In this document: positions 1 to 7,755 of the stretch, piece after piece
Position numbering within the stretch: position 1 is the stretch's first letter
Layout: each line of letters starts with the position of its first letter
Assembly (NCBI GenBank): GCA_017848795.1
Contig: JAFIHG010000038.1
Location: 1 to 43,904 of the forward strand
DNA: 43,904 nt
Direction of reading: 5' to 3'
Source of the DNA: Candidatus Nanopelagicales bacterium
GTDB taxonomy: Bacteria > Actinomycetota > Actinomycetes > S36-B12 > CAIYMF01
Program-made: the position numbers and the translations under genes
The notes under the pieces: generated by a model
Seen by the model: only the letters and a program-made list of their open reading frames with translations
The model's database searches: none
What the model was told of the DNA's origin: nothing

Positions 1-289
1 TGCCAGCTTCGGCCACCTGAGCCACGCTCAGCGCCCGGGTCTTGTAGTAACACGACCCCCAGCCGCCGCCACGGCGTTTCCGCAGGTCACACGGCACATC
101 GAGGCGATCGTGTGCTCATGATCTTCGGAAGTCCGGTCAGGCTGCGCCGATCAGTAGGCCCCATAGGGCGCTACACGTCGCGCCTGTGGACGAGCGGCCG
201 CGCACCTACCGTGTGGATGAGCCCGCACACGTCGAGCTGTCAGCCGCTGGACGTGCGTACGAGCGTCGCCGCACTGACAACTCGAGTCG
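1..289. other. left-edge region without a supported gene
   Basis: I see no convincing gene between the window edge and the rpiB stop codon. On the minus strand a frame is open from a GTG at 97-95 to the left edge and could be the start of a truncated gene, but it has no clear ribosome site and no motif I recognise. On the plus strand a frame open from the edge stops near 120. Neither is called. The last 20 bases hold part of the palindrome listed separately. Confidence 0.4.
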
Positions 290-298
290 TCAGCGGCG
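267..298 (-). terminator. palindrome at the 3' end of rpiB
   Basis: An imperfect palindrome is centred on CTCGAG at 281-286 with arms CTGAC/GTCAG, extended by CGCCG/CGGCG after a two-base bulge. It includes the rpiB stop codon (290-292) and lies where a terminator of the dsbA-like/rpiB pair would be expected. There is no T-tract and almost no loop, so a terminator role is inferred from position only. Confidence 0.4.
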
Positions 299-739
299 CG
301 CCTCGTACTGCGCGAGCTGGCCGATGCGCCGTACGTGACGGGCCTGCTCAGTGAACTGCGTGTCGACGAACACGTCGACCAGCTCGAGGGCGGTCTCCAC
401 GTCGTGCATCCGCGCGCCGATGCCCATCACGTTCGCGTTGTTGTGCTGGCGCGCGAGGCTCGCCGTCTCGATGGACCAGACCAGCGCCGCGCGGGCCCCC
501 GACACCTTGTTCGCTGCGATCTGCTCGCCATTGCCCGAGCCACCGATGACGACGCCGAGGCTGCCGGTGTCCGCGACCGTCGCCTCCGCCGCCGCGATGC
601 AGAACGCCGGGTAGTCGTCCTCCGGGTCGTACGACGCGGCGCCGTGGTCGATCACCTCGTGGCCGCGGGCGGCGAGGTGCTCGCCGATCGCGCGCTTGAG
701 CTCGTACCCGGCGTGGTCCGCTCCCAGATGGATCCGCAT
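290..739 (-). CDS. rpiB: ribose-5-phosphate isomerase B
   Basis: RpiB interconverts ribose 5-phosphate and ribulose 5-phosphate in the cytosolic non-oxidative pentose phosphate pathway. The 149-residue product has the normal family length. It starts with the LacA/RpiB signature GADHAGYELK (residues 6-15), continues with GGSGNGEQIAANK (66-78) and has NNANVMGIGAR (100-110). The catalytic cysteine of the E. coli enzyme is replaced by Gly66, and Glu72 stands where the mycobacterial enzyme uses a glutamate base, so this is the actinobacterial subtype. The ATG at 739-737 is chosen because the homologous N-terminus begins there; longer upstream frame is the dsbA-like gene in another phase. No clear Shine-Dalgarno is visible. 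It lies 17 bp after the dsbA-like gene and is probably co-transcribed with it. Confidence 0.93.
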   Translation of the reverse strand: MRIHLGADHAGYELKRAIGEHLAARGHEVIDHGAASYDPEDDYPAFCIAAAEATVADTGSLGVVIGGSGNGEQIAANKVSGARAALVWSIETASLARQHNNANVMGIGARMHDVETALELVDVFVDTQFTEQARHVRRIGQLAQYEARR

Positions 740-756
740 GCCGAGCAGGGTAGCGA

Positions 757-1422
757 TCAGTCGAAGACGGGACCGGTCGTACGGCTGCGCTTGAGCTCGT
801 AGAAGCCGGGCGTGCCGGCGACGAGCAGCGTGCCGTCCCAGAGCCGGCCTGCGGCCTCGCCCCGCGGGGTGGGCGTCACCACCGGCCCGAAGAACGCCAC
901 CGTCGCGCCGTCGGCGCCCGGTACGTGGATGACCGGCGTACCGACCTCGGTGCCGACCGCATCCATGCCGGCGTGGTGGCTCTCGCGCAGCCGCTCGTCG
1001 TACTCGTCGCTGTGGGCGGCCTTGCACAGCTCCTCGGGCAGTCCCACGTCGGCGAGCGCGCCGGTGATGAGGTCGTCGAAGCCGACCTCCCGGGCATGGG
1101 CACCGCCGCCCTCGACGTGGATCCGGCGCCCGAGCGCGGTGTAGAGCGGCAGCACGACGTCCTCGCCGTGCTCGGCGTACGCGGCGGTGACGACACGCAC
1201 CGGTCCCCAGGCCCGGTCCATGAAGCGCTGGTAGCCCTCGGGCAGGTCTCGCCCGGCGTTCAACAGCGCGAGGCTCATCACGTGCCAGCGGGTGCGTACC
1301 GGTCGCACCTGCTCGACCTCGAGCATCCAGCGCGAGGTGAGCCACGCCCAGGGGCAGACCGGATCGAACCAGAAGTCGACGCGTGCGGTCTGATCGGTTG
1401 CTGGAGCAGGATCGTTGAGCAT
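757..1422 (-). CDS. DsbA-family (mycothiol nitroreductase-like) oxidoreductase
   Basis: The 221-residue protein has a thioredoxin/DsbA fold start, DFWFDPVCPWAW (residues 16-27), as in the actinobacterial group that includes the mycothiol-dependent nitroreductase Rv2466c. There is no signal peptide, so it should be cytosolic. The active-site motif is CPWA rather than CPWC: Cys23 is present and the resolving cysteine is Ala26, which favours a monothiol, mycothiol-assisted or glutathione-transferase-kappa-like chemistry over dithiol exchange (inference). The C-terminal part (GTPVIHVPG, about 160-170) carries the cis-Pro loop typical of the fold. It is the first gene of a pair with rpiB. The ATG has no Shine-Dalgarno and a -10-like TAAAGT six bases upstream, suggesting a leaderless mRNA. 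The exact substrate is unknown. Confidence 0.82.
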   Translation of the reverse strand: MLNDPAPATDQTARVDFWFDPVCPWAWLTSRWMLEVEQVRPVRTRWHVMSLALLNAGRDLPEGYQRFMDRAWGPVRVVTAAYAEHGEDVVLPLYTALGRRIHVEGGGAHAREVGFDDLITGALADVGLPEELCKAAHSDEYDERLRESHHAGMDAVGTEVGTPVIHVPGADGATVAFFGPVVTPTPRGEAAGRLWDGTLLVAGTPGFYELKRSRTTGPVFD

Positions 1423-1460
1423 GCAACTACTTTACGCCGTAGGCACCTGGTGCGCGAACC
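1423..1460 (-). promoter_or_regulatory. candidate promoter for a leaderless dsbA-like mRNA
   Basis: Reading the minus strand, TAAAGT (1434-1429) fits the actinobacterial -10 consensus TANNNT and ends six bases before the ATG at 1422, which would put the first transcribed base at or next to the start codon. An SD-like sequence is absent, as expected for leaderless messages. The -35 region (TTCGCG, 18 bp upstream) is weak. Inference from spacing only. Confidence 0.35.
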
Positions 1461-1580
1461 GTGGCCGGCCGGAACCGATGATCTTCGAGTGACGTCCGAT
1501 CGGCCGAGACGGCAGGCCTCCAGCCCGCGTGTGACGAACTTGAGATCTTCGAATCCCTGTCGCGAAGCGCCTGGTTCGGT

Positions 1581-1615
1581 TAGGTTGCAGCGAAGCAGAC
1601 GTGGAACATTGTTCC
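1581..1615 (+). promoter_or_regulatory. possible promoter and palindromic operator of the first NCS-like gene
   Basis: TAGGTT at 1581-1586 fits the -10 pattern TANNNT; a very similar CGGTTA-G/C-GGT context (TACGGT, 4586-4591) precedes the second gene of the trio. Between this box and the GTG lies the palindrome GGAACATTGTTCC (1603-1615), which would fall in the 5' untranslated region and could bind a repressor. The spacing inside the palindrome (GAAC-3-GTTC) does not match the 4-base spacer of the SOS box. Low confidence. Confidence 0.25.
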
Positions 1616-1673
1616 GCCCTGCGTGTCAACCCTTGGGGACGAGCCGGATGTCCGGCAACGAGAGGAGCAGTAC

Positions 1674-4475
1674 GTGATCCACGTAGACGAGGGAGCCGCC
1701 CGAGGGCGGCTGCTCCGTACGGTGCTCGCCGGTGCGGCGAGTGCCGCGGTCGCGATCAGCGGCCTGGCCGTCGTCGCGACGCCCGCGTACGCGGCCCAGC
1801 CCGGGGCCGCCATCGCAGTCGACCCGCAAGGCGGAGAGTTCTACGGCGGTCCGCTCGCCGTCGGCTCGACCGTCAACGTCTCGCTGACGAACTACCCACT
1901 CGCCGCGGACCCCGGTACGCCGAACGTCAAGGTCGAGTACTGCGGTTTCTCGATCCAGAACTTCCGACCCAACGTCATCGCCTGCAGCGAAGACTCAGAG
2001 AGCACCAAGACGGTCGCTGTTGTCGACAACAACGGCAAGGGTGAGACCTTCCAGATCGGGGACGTGGTCGTGCCGATCCGCGCAGCGGCCGGCTTCACCA
2101 CCGGGGGCGTGACTGTCAACTGTCAGATACAGACCTGTGGTATCCGCACCTCCTCGGTAGGGGCCGTGGAGGGCGATCCGGCAGCGAAGACGGGCGGGTA
2201 CATCACCCTCGGCGCGAACCCGACGATGTCGGTGACCCTCGCGGACGGCAGCGCCATCCCCGCCTCCGGTATCAAGTACACCGACGGCTTCACCAAGATC
2301 AAGGTGACCGGCAAGAACTTCCGCCCTGGCACGAAGATGCGGCTGCTGCAGTGCGACCTCGTCGCCCACTCGGGCAAGTGCTTCGGGGTCACCTCGGACG
2401 GCAACGGCTACGTCGACACGCCTGTCGCCGACCTGAGCGGCTCCTGGAGCGTCGAGATGGGCGTGACGAACAAGCTCGACGGGAAGTTCAACTGCTTCGT
2501 CACCGGAACCGACTGCGGGCTGCTCACCAGCCGGTTCGACGCCGGGGGCGACCGCGGCCAGGAGGCCTCCGTCAAGCTGAAGTTCGCCCCGCCGGCCACA
2601 GCCCTCTCGGTCGACCCGCAGGGCGGCCAGTTCTACGGCGGCCCTGTCGCAGTCGGCAGCGATGTCACAGTCACCCTTACCAACTACCCGGTGTCGGCCG
2701 ATGGAGTGACGCCGAACGTCAAGGTGGAGTACTGCGGATTCTCGATCGCGAACTTCCGACCCACTGTCACCGCGTGCGCGACTAGTGCGGCGAGCGTGAA
2801 GACGGTTGCTGTCACCAGCGACATCAATGCCAGTTTCGGCACCAAGGACGTCAAGATCAAGGCGGTCGCCGGCTTCACCACCGGTGGTGTGACGGTCGAC
2901 TGCCTCGCCGGCACGTGCGGGTTCCGTACGTCGTCGGTCACCCCGCCCGCCGGATCGGACCCCGCTGCCAAGACCGGCGCGTACATCACACTCGGGGCCA
3001 ACCCGACGATGACCGCGACGCTCGCGAACGGCGACCCGCTCCCGGCGGCTGGCATTCCGGCGAACGGCTTCACCAAGATCAAGGTGACGGGGAAGAACTT
3101 CCGTCCCGGCACCCAGGTGCGCCTGCTCGAGTGCAACCTGACCGAGCACGCGGCCAAGTGCTCCGGCGTCACCAGCGACGGTAACGGTTACGTCGAGACT
3201 CCGGCCGCCGACTACACCGGCACCTGGACCACCGAGATCGGCGTCACGGGCAGCATCGACGGCAAGTTCAACTGCTACACCCAGGGCACCGACTGCGGGC
3301 TGCTCACCAGCCGGTACGACGCCGGCGGCGACCGCGGCCAGGAAGCGGCGCTGCCGCTCAAGTTCGCGGCACCGGACAGGGCCCGCATCGACGTCGACCC
3401 GCAGGGTGGCGAATTCTACGGCGGCCCGCTCGCAGCTGACAGCGAGATCGAGGTCAAGGTCTCGAACCTGCCGCTGGCGAAGGACCCGAACGTGGACAAC
3501 GTGAAGGTCGAGTACTGCGGGTTCGCGATCGCCAACTTCCGACCCACTGTCATCGGGTGCGACACGGCCGCGAGCAACATCAAGAACGTCGCGGTCACGA
3601 CAGCGAACGCAACTGGGCTGAGCGGGGACGTCACCGTGACGCTCAAGGCCGCCGGGACCATCGGTACCGGAACGGACGCGATCGACTGCCTCGTCGCGAC
3701 CTGCGGGTTCCGGGCCACCGCGACAGGTGGCACCGGCACCGTGACGGCGACAGGCGGTTACGTCACCCTCGGGGACGTGCCGACCATGACCGTCACGATG
3801 GCGGACGGCAGCGCCATCCCGGCTGCCGGTATCCCGTACTCGACAGGGTTCACCACCATCAAGGTGACCGGCAACAACTTCCGTCCGGGCACCAAGATGC
3901 GTCTGCTCGAGTGCGACCTGACCGAACACGCCGCGAAGTGCTACGGCGTGAGCGACGACGGCAACGGCTACGTGGACACCCCTGAGGCGGACGCCGACGG
4001 GACCTGGACCACCGAGATCGGGGTCGCGAACAGCAACGTCAAGGAGGACGACACCGTCGTCTTCGACTGCTTCGCTGCAGGCACCAGCTGCGGTCTGCTG
4101 ACCAGCCGTTACGACGCCGGTGGCGACCGCGGCCAGGAGACCTCGGTGGCACTGAAGTTCGCACCGAAGCCGACCCCGCCGGTCGCGCCCAAGGCCCCGA
4201 CCAAGGCCAAGGTCAAGACCGTCAAGGTCAAGAAGAACGGCAACGTCGTCATCAAGTGGCAGAAGGCTCAGGCCCAGGGCACGCCGGTGACGGGGTACGT
4301 CGTACAGGTCAAGCCCGGCAAGAAGGCCTGGACGAAGGCCGGCGCCACCAAGGCGTCCGCCAAGAAGCTCGTCTGGAAGAAGGGCAAGGCCGGCAAGTAC
4401 AAGGTGCGCGTGATCGCCACGAGCAAGGCGGGCAACAGCACCAGCGCCGTCGCGAAGTTCAAGATCAAGAAGTGA
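1674..4475 (+). CDS. secreted protein with six neocarzinostatin-like domains and FN3 tail
   Basis: A 933-residue secreted protein. GTG 1674 is chosen over GTG 1623 because AGAGGAG (1661-1667) lies seven bases upstream and a Sec signal peptide then begins at once, with a cleavage site near residue 40 (PAYA/AQ). The mature part is three near-identical 260-270-residue units (about 44-308, 309-567, 568-837), each made of an A module (starts VDPQGG) and a B module (starts PTMxVT). Every module has two short cysteine pairs, e.g. CDLVAHSGKC and CFVTGTDC, in the arrangement of neocarzinostatin (macromomycin/actinoxanthin) apoproteins, so I count six such domains. Residues 838-933 are a lysine-rich fibronectin-III-like domain shared with the next two genes. 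No anchor motif (LPXTG or C-terminal membrane helix) is seen. Role unknown: ligand binding or surface adhesion is inferred from the fold only. Confidence 0.85.
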   Translation: MIHVDEGAARGRLLRTVLAGAASAAVAISGLAVVATPAYAAQPGAAIAVDPQGGEFYGGPLAVGSTVNVSLTNYPLAADPGTPNVKVEYCGFSIQNFRPNVIACSEDSESTKTVAVVDNNGKGETFQIGDVVVPIRAAAGFTTGGVTVNCQIQTCGIRTSSVGAVEGDPAAKTGGYITLGANPTMSVTLADGSAIPASGIKYTDGFTKIKVTGKNFRPGTKMRLLQCDLVAHSGKCFGVTSDGNGYVDTPVADLSGSWSVEMGVTNKLDGKFNCFVTGTDCGLLTSRFDAGGDRGQEASVKLKFAPPATALSVDPQGGQFYGGPVAVGSDVTVTLTNYPVSADGVTPNVKVEYCGFSIANFRPTVTACATSAASVKTVAVTSDINASFGTKDVKIKAVAGFTTGGVTVDCLAGTCGFRTSSVTPPAGSDPAAKTGAYITLGANPTMTATLANGDPLPAAGIPANGFTKIKVTGKNFRPGTQVRLLECNLTEHAAKCSGVTSDGNGYVETPAADYTGTWTTEIGVTGSIDGKFNCYTQGTDCGLLTSRYDAGGDRGQEAALPLKFAAPDRARIDVDPQGGEFYGGPLAADSEIEVKVSNLPLAKDPNVDNVKVEYCGFAIANFRPTVIGCDTAASNIKNVAVTTANATGLSGDVTVTLKAAGTIGTGTDAIDCLVATCGFRATATGGTGTVTATGGYVTLGDVPTMTVTMADGSAIPAAGIPYSTGFTTIKVTGNNFRPGTKMRLLECDLTEHAAKCYGVSDDGNGYVDTPEADADGTWTTEIGVANSNVKEDDTVVFDCFAAGTSCGLLTSRYDAGGDRGQETSVALKFAPKPTPPVAPKAPTKAKVKTVKVKKNGNVVIKWQKAQAQGTPVTGYVVQVKPGKKAWTKAGATKASAKKLVWKKGKAGKYKVRVIATSKAGNSTSAVAKFKIKK

Positions 4476-4493
4476 CGGAGTAGCTCCACCGGG

Positions 4494-4532
4494 CGGGCCG
4501 GTGCGGTACCCGATGGGTATCGCACCGGCCCG
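4494..4532 (+). terminator. intrinsic-type terminator hairpin after the first NCS-like gene
   Basis: An 18-bp stem (4494-4511 with 4515-4532, one G-U wobble) closes a three-base loop 18 bases after the stop codon. GC-rich stems without a U-tract are usual for high-GC actinobacteria. Confidence 0.8.
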
Positions 4533-4652
4533 TCCCGCAAGATGCACCAGCAGTTCGCCGCCGATGACTTACAGCGGACATCGGTTACGGTGACCGGATC
4601 CGTTCGGACACCGCTACGCGCACGACACGTCACAGCAGGAGGAACCGACAGC

Positions 4653-6095
4653 ATGACCCGAAACCTGACCGGAACGGCACGGGGGCTGCGCCGAGTGCTC
4701 CTGGCGGCAGCCGTCGCCGGAGCCACGGCCGTCTCGGGCCTCGCGTTCGCCGCCGCCCCCGCGTACGCGGCCCCATCGATGACCGTGACGCTCGCAGACG
4801 GCAGTCCACTGCCTGCTGGCGGGCTTGCATATGGAGGCCAACAGATCAAGGTCTCTGGTACCGGCTTTACACCGAACGCGAGCTTCCATGTTGGAATCTG
4901 CGATACGACGCAGACGCCCCCAGGCGGCTGCGACATGTTGGAGCCGTTCACGCTGAACACCACCTCGGATAAGGATGGAGTTCTTGAATCAGTCACGATC
5001 ACTGCGCGCGCGAACGACGGACAGCGAGACTGCAACGATCCGGGTACAGAGTGCAAACTCGGCGTCACGAAGTTCTCCCCAGGATCGTACGGTGTGGAAG
5101 CGGAGCAACCGATTAAGTTTGCTCCCGAAGAAGCGCCGAAGCCGACCATCAAACTCTCGGAGAGCGCGATCATGGTCGGCGACAAGATCGCTGTCACCGG
5201 AACAAAGTTCCCGACCGTCGCCGCCGATCTGACGATGCGGTTGTGCCGGGACGCGGAAACCCCGAGCGTATGTGACAACGTCAACGGCGTTTCGTTCCAC
5301 TACACCGGTTCAGGTGGGTTCACAGAGGAATTCGAGGTAAAGGCCACGTCGTTCGGCAGCACAAACTGTAAGACAACTCAGTGCGTGCTCTTCGTGACGG
5401 AGCTGGGCGGCACCGGTGCATACGACGCAAAGCGCTCAGTCGCAGTCGCGACGCCGCCTGTGGCCAAGGCAGGAATCAGTCTGTCGAAGACGAACGTGAA
5501 GGTCGGTGACCGTATCACGATCAAGGGGACCAACTTCCCCAACAAGGCGAAGGCGCTCTGGATCTCGGTCTGTGCAGACCCGCCCACGGGTAGCAGTTGC
5601 GACACCGTCGTCGGCCCCGTCCAATACGAGTACAACGGCAGCGGTTCGTTCACCACCAACTACACGATAAAGACACTTCGCTTCAGGACGGGCGATGGCG
5701 TAGTCGATTGCGCGAAGGTGCAGTGCGTGGTCGGGACATCATCGGTCTACACGCCAACGGACCACTCGTTCATGGCCTGGGAGAAGATCACCGTCACCGA
5801 CAGCACGCCGGCCGCGAAGGCGCCTGGCAAGGCCAAGGTCAAGCCCGTCAAGGTGAAGAAGAAGGGCAAGGTGGTCTTCAAGTGGAAGAAGGCCAAGGCC
5901 AACGGCACGCCGGTGACCGGATACGTGGTCAAGGTCAAGCAGGGCAAGAAGGCCTGGAAGAAGGCGGGCAAGACGAAGGCCTCGGCCACCAAGCTCGCGT
6001 GGAAGGGCAAGAAGGGCAAGTACAAGGTCAAGGTGATCGCCAAGAGCAAGGCGGGTAACACTGCCAGCAAGATCGCCAAGTTCACCATCAAGTAA
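4653..6095 (+). CDS. secreted protein with three neocarzinostatin-like domains and FN3 tail
   Basis: A 480-residue paralogue of the preceding gene. ATG 4653 follows CAGGAGGA (4636-4643) and starts a signal peptide ending near residue 39 (PAYA/AP). Three NCS-like domains follow, roughly 40-150, 155-265 and 270-380; each has the two characteristic cysteine pairs (e.g. CDTTQTPPGGC with CNDPGTEC; CRDAETPSVC with CKTTQC; CADPPTGSSC with CAKVQC). Residues about 390-480 are the same lysine-rich FN3-like domain as in the first gene, nearly identical there also at DNA level. The NCS part (about 4780-5760) uses visibly less GC-biased codons than the flanking genes or its own tail, which suggests a mosaic origin. 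It has its own terminator and probably its own promoter. Function not known. Confidence 0.85.
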   Translation: MTRNLTGTARGLRRVLLAAAVAGATAVSGLAFAAAPAYAAPSMTVTLADGSPLPAGGLAYGGQQIKVSGTGFTPNASFHVGICDTTQTPPGGCDMLEPFTLNTTSDKDGVLESVTITARANDGQRDCNDPGTECKLGVTKFSPGSYGVEAEQPIKFAPEEAPKPTIKLSESAIMVGDKIAVTGTKFPTVAADLTMRLCRDAETPSVCDNVNGVSFHYTGSGGFTEEFEVKATSFGSTNCKTTQCVLFVTELGGTGAYDAKRSVAVATPPVAKAGISLSKTNVKVGDRITIKGTNFPNKAKALWISVCADPPTGSSCDTVVGPVQYEYNGSGSFTTNYTIKTLRFRTGDGVVDCAKVQCVVGTSSVYTPTDHSFMAWEKITVTDSTPAAKAPGKAKVKPVKVKKKGKVVFKWKKAKANGTPVTGYVVKVKQGKKAWKKAGKTKASATKLAWKGKKGKYKVKVIAKSKAGNTASKIAKFTIK

Positions 6096-6109
6096 CACCA
6101 GTCCAATCC

Positions 6110-6145
6110 GACGGCCCGTACCGCAGCATTGCGGTACGGGCCGTC
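6110..6145 (+). terminator. terminator hairpin after the second NCS-like gene
   Basis: A perfect 16-bp stem (6110-6125 with 6130-6145) with loop GCAT, 14 bases after the TAA. No U-tract follows, as is common at this GC content. Confidence 0.82.
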
Positions 6146-6349
6146 GCGTCGTCAGGCCGAGTTGCCAGAGGCCAGGGCCGGCGACAGCTCGCGCTGCACA
6201 CGGTGGGTGATCCGGGCCGATCAGTGCGTCACCGCACCCCACGCGTCGGTACGGCTTGGGTAAAACGCCGTTCCACGGAGCCGGGACAGGACTACCGTCC
6301 ACCCGTCCATCCCGGACTCGGCGGCCGTGGCCGCCCGGAAGGAGCCCGC

Positions 6350-7135
6350 ATGTCCCGATCCCTTCGCACCCGACCCGGTCGACTCCTGGCGGGCCTGGCC
6401 ACAGCAACCTCAGCGGCGCTGCTGGTCGGTGGCCTCGCGGCGACCAGCGCGGACGCCGCCGCTCCCCCGCCGCCCAAGATGCTCACGTTGAGCAAGACGA
6501 CCGGCATCAACTACACCGGGGACACCGTGGTCGTCAGCGGCAACGGGTACAGCCCCGACACGCTGCTGTACCTCACCCTCTGCGACCTGAACGACCCGCA
6601 CATCAATATGGGCGGCGGCTGTGTGCAGGACCCGAGCCAGGTCCCGGTGAACATCGACCAGGTGAAGACCGACGCCAGCGGCGCGTTCAGCAAGGCGTTC
6701 TCGGTGTCCGGCACGCTGCGGCTGACCTCGACCGACGTCCGCAACTGCATGCTGACGACGGTGAAGTGCGCCGTGGCCACGAGCAACGTGGTCGACCCGA
6801 CCGACATGTCCTCGATCGGGTTCAGCCCTGCGATGACGTTCGCCGAATCCATCGTCAAGCCCGGCAAGGTCAACCTGAACCAGGTGGGCAAGCGTAAGGT
6901 GCTCGTCACCTGGGTCGGCGCCGTCTCGGGCCCGGCTCCAGTCACCCGCTACGTCGTGCAGGTCCAGAAGAAGAAGCACAAGACCTGGACCCGCTGGCAC
7001 CGTGCCACCACGGTGTCGGCGAACCAGACCTGGGCGATCTGGAAGGGCCGCAAGGATACGACGTACAAACTCCGGGCCAAGGCGATGAGCACGGTCGGCA
7101 ACGCGACCGGTAAGCCGGCGAAGATCCGGCTCTGA
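6350..7135 (+). CDS. secreted protein with one neocarzinostatin-like domain and FN3 tail
   Basis: The smallest member of the trio, 261 residues. ATG 6350 is preceded by GGAAGGAG (6338-6345); the upstream extension of the frame lacks coding character. The signal peptide ends near residue 36 (SADA/AA). One NCS-like domain spans about 44-165 with cysteines 78/91 and 133/140 in the paired pattern, and an FN3-like domain fills about 170-261 (contains TRYVVQVQKKKHKTW). The tail is less lysine-rich and more diverged than in the two upstream paralogues. With a separate terminator on each side it is likely an independent transcription unit. Simple enough to be the most tractable member for structure or ligand work. 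Function unknown. Confidence 0.83.
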   Translation: MSRSLRTRPGRLLAGLATATSAALLVGGLAATSADAAAPPPPKMLTLSKTTGINYTGDTVVVSGNGYSPDTLLYLTLCDLNDPHINMGGGCVQDPSQVPVNIDQVKTDASGAFSKAFSVSGTLRLTSTDVRNCMLTTVKCAVATSNVVDPTDMSSIGFSPAMTFAESIVKPGKVNLNQVGKRKVLVTWVGAVSGPAPVTRYVVQVQKKKHKTWTRWHRATTVSANQTWAIWKGRKDTTYKLRAKAMSTVGNATGKPAKIRL

Positions 7136-7145
7136 CGCGACCTCT

Positions 7146-7179
7146 GCGGCGGGCGGGTCGCCACCGACCCGCCCGCCGC
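7146..7179 (+). terminator. terminator hairpin after the third NCS-like gene
   Basis: A perfect 15-bp GC-only-type stem (7146-7160 with 7165-7179) closes loop CCAC, 11 bases after the TGA. Confidence 0.82.
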
Positions 7180-7265
7180 CGATCGTTCACAACGGCGACG
7201 ACGACTGTTGAGCGAGACCGCTCCGAGCGGGGCAGCCGTGATTCCGGGGCGGACCGTCGCCGCGG

Positions 7266-7620
7266 GGTCTCGACTGCGCTCGACCGACGTGTGGTTGCGT
7301 CCGGCTGTTTCGGAGCCGACGCTTTGCGCTTGGTGGCGCGCCCGTCGGCGCTGAAAGACCGGCCGACCCGTCGGTGGTCGAGCGTAGTCGAGACCACCCT
7401 CAACAAGGCCTCGACTGCGCTCGACCAACGTGTGGTTGCGGCCGACTTTCAGCGCAGACCTGGCGAGGTCTCAACTGCGCTCGACCAACGTGTGGTTGCG
7501 GCCCTGATTCCGGGGCGGACCGTCGCCGCGAAGGTCTCGACTGCGCTCGACCGACGTGTGGTTGCGGCCCTTACTCCGGGGCGGACCGTCGCCGCGAAGG
7601 TGACTCGACTGCGCTCGACC
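7266..7620. repeat. intergenic array of GGTCTCGACTGCGCTCGACC-type repeats
   Basis: The 620-bp gap between the third NCS-like gene and pepN holds no gene but six copies of a 20-22-base repeat: 7266-7285, 7376-7395 (inverted, GGTCGAGCGTAGTCGAGACC), 7407-7426, 7467-7486, 7533-7552 and 7599-7620. Four of the forward copies (7266, 7407, 7467, 7533) are followed by a conserved tail CGTGTGGTTGCG. The last copies recur every 60-66 bp, and the intervening segments are also related (ATTCCGGGGCGGACCGTCGC at about 7241, 7507 and 7573 in slightly varied form). The core can fold into a small stem GGT-CGA/TCG-ACC. No recognisable protein is encoded across it. Confidence 0.85.
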
Positions 7621-7755
7621 GCCGGAAGGGGCGGCTGAGCCTTCATTCGGGCCTGGGCGCCGCGCTGGCACGCGATCCGACAGGCTGCGTGAGAAGATCG
7701 CCACAGCCCAGCCCGACGTCCCGCGGCGGTGCTGGTCCCACCCGAGGAGCACCGC

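Noticed and set aside
1-97. Truncated gene at the left edge (minus strand)
   Set aside because: Only about 32 codons, no ribosome site and no recognised motif; noted but not called.
1603-1615. LexA/SOS box
   Set aside because: The half-sites GAAC/GTTC are separated by three, not four, bases, and the downstream genes are not DNA-damage genes.
1995-4547. Long antisense reading frame opposite the first NCS-like gene
   Set aside because: It mirrors the high-GC codon bias of the sense gene, has no domain, and the sense strand has signal peptide, repeats and terminator.
1674-7135. Enediyne biosynthetic gene cluster
   Set aside because: NCS-like domains are present but there is no PKS, tailoring enzyme or resistance gene in the window.
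7260-7620. CRISPR array
   Set aside because: Repeats are spaced irregularly, occur in both orientations, vary in sequence, and the spacers are related to each other; no cas gene is present.
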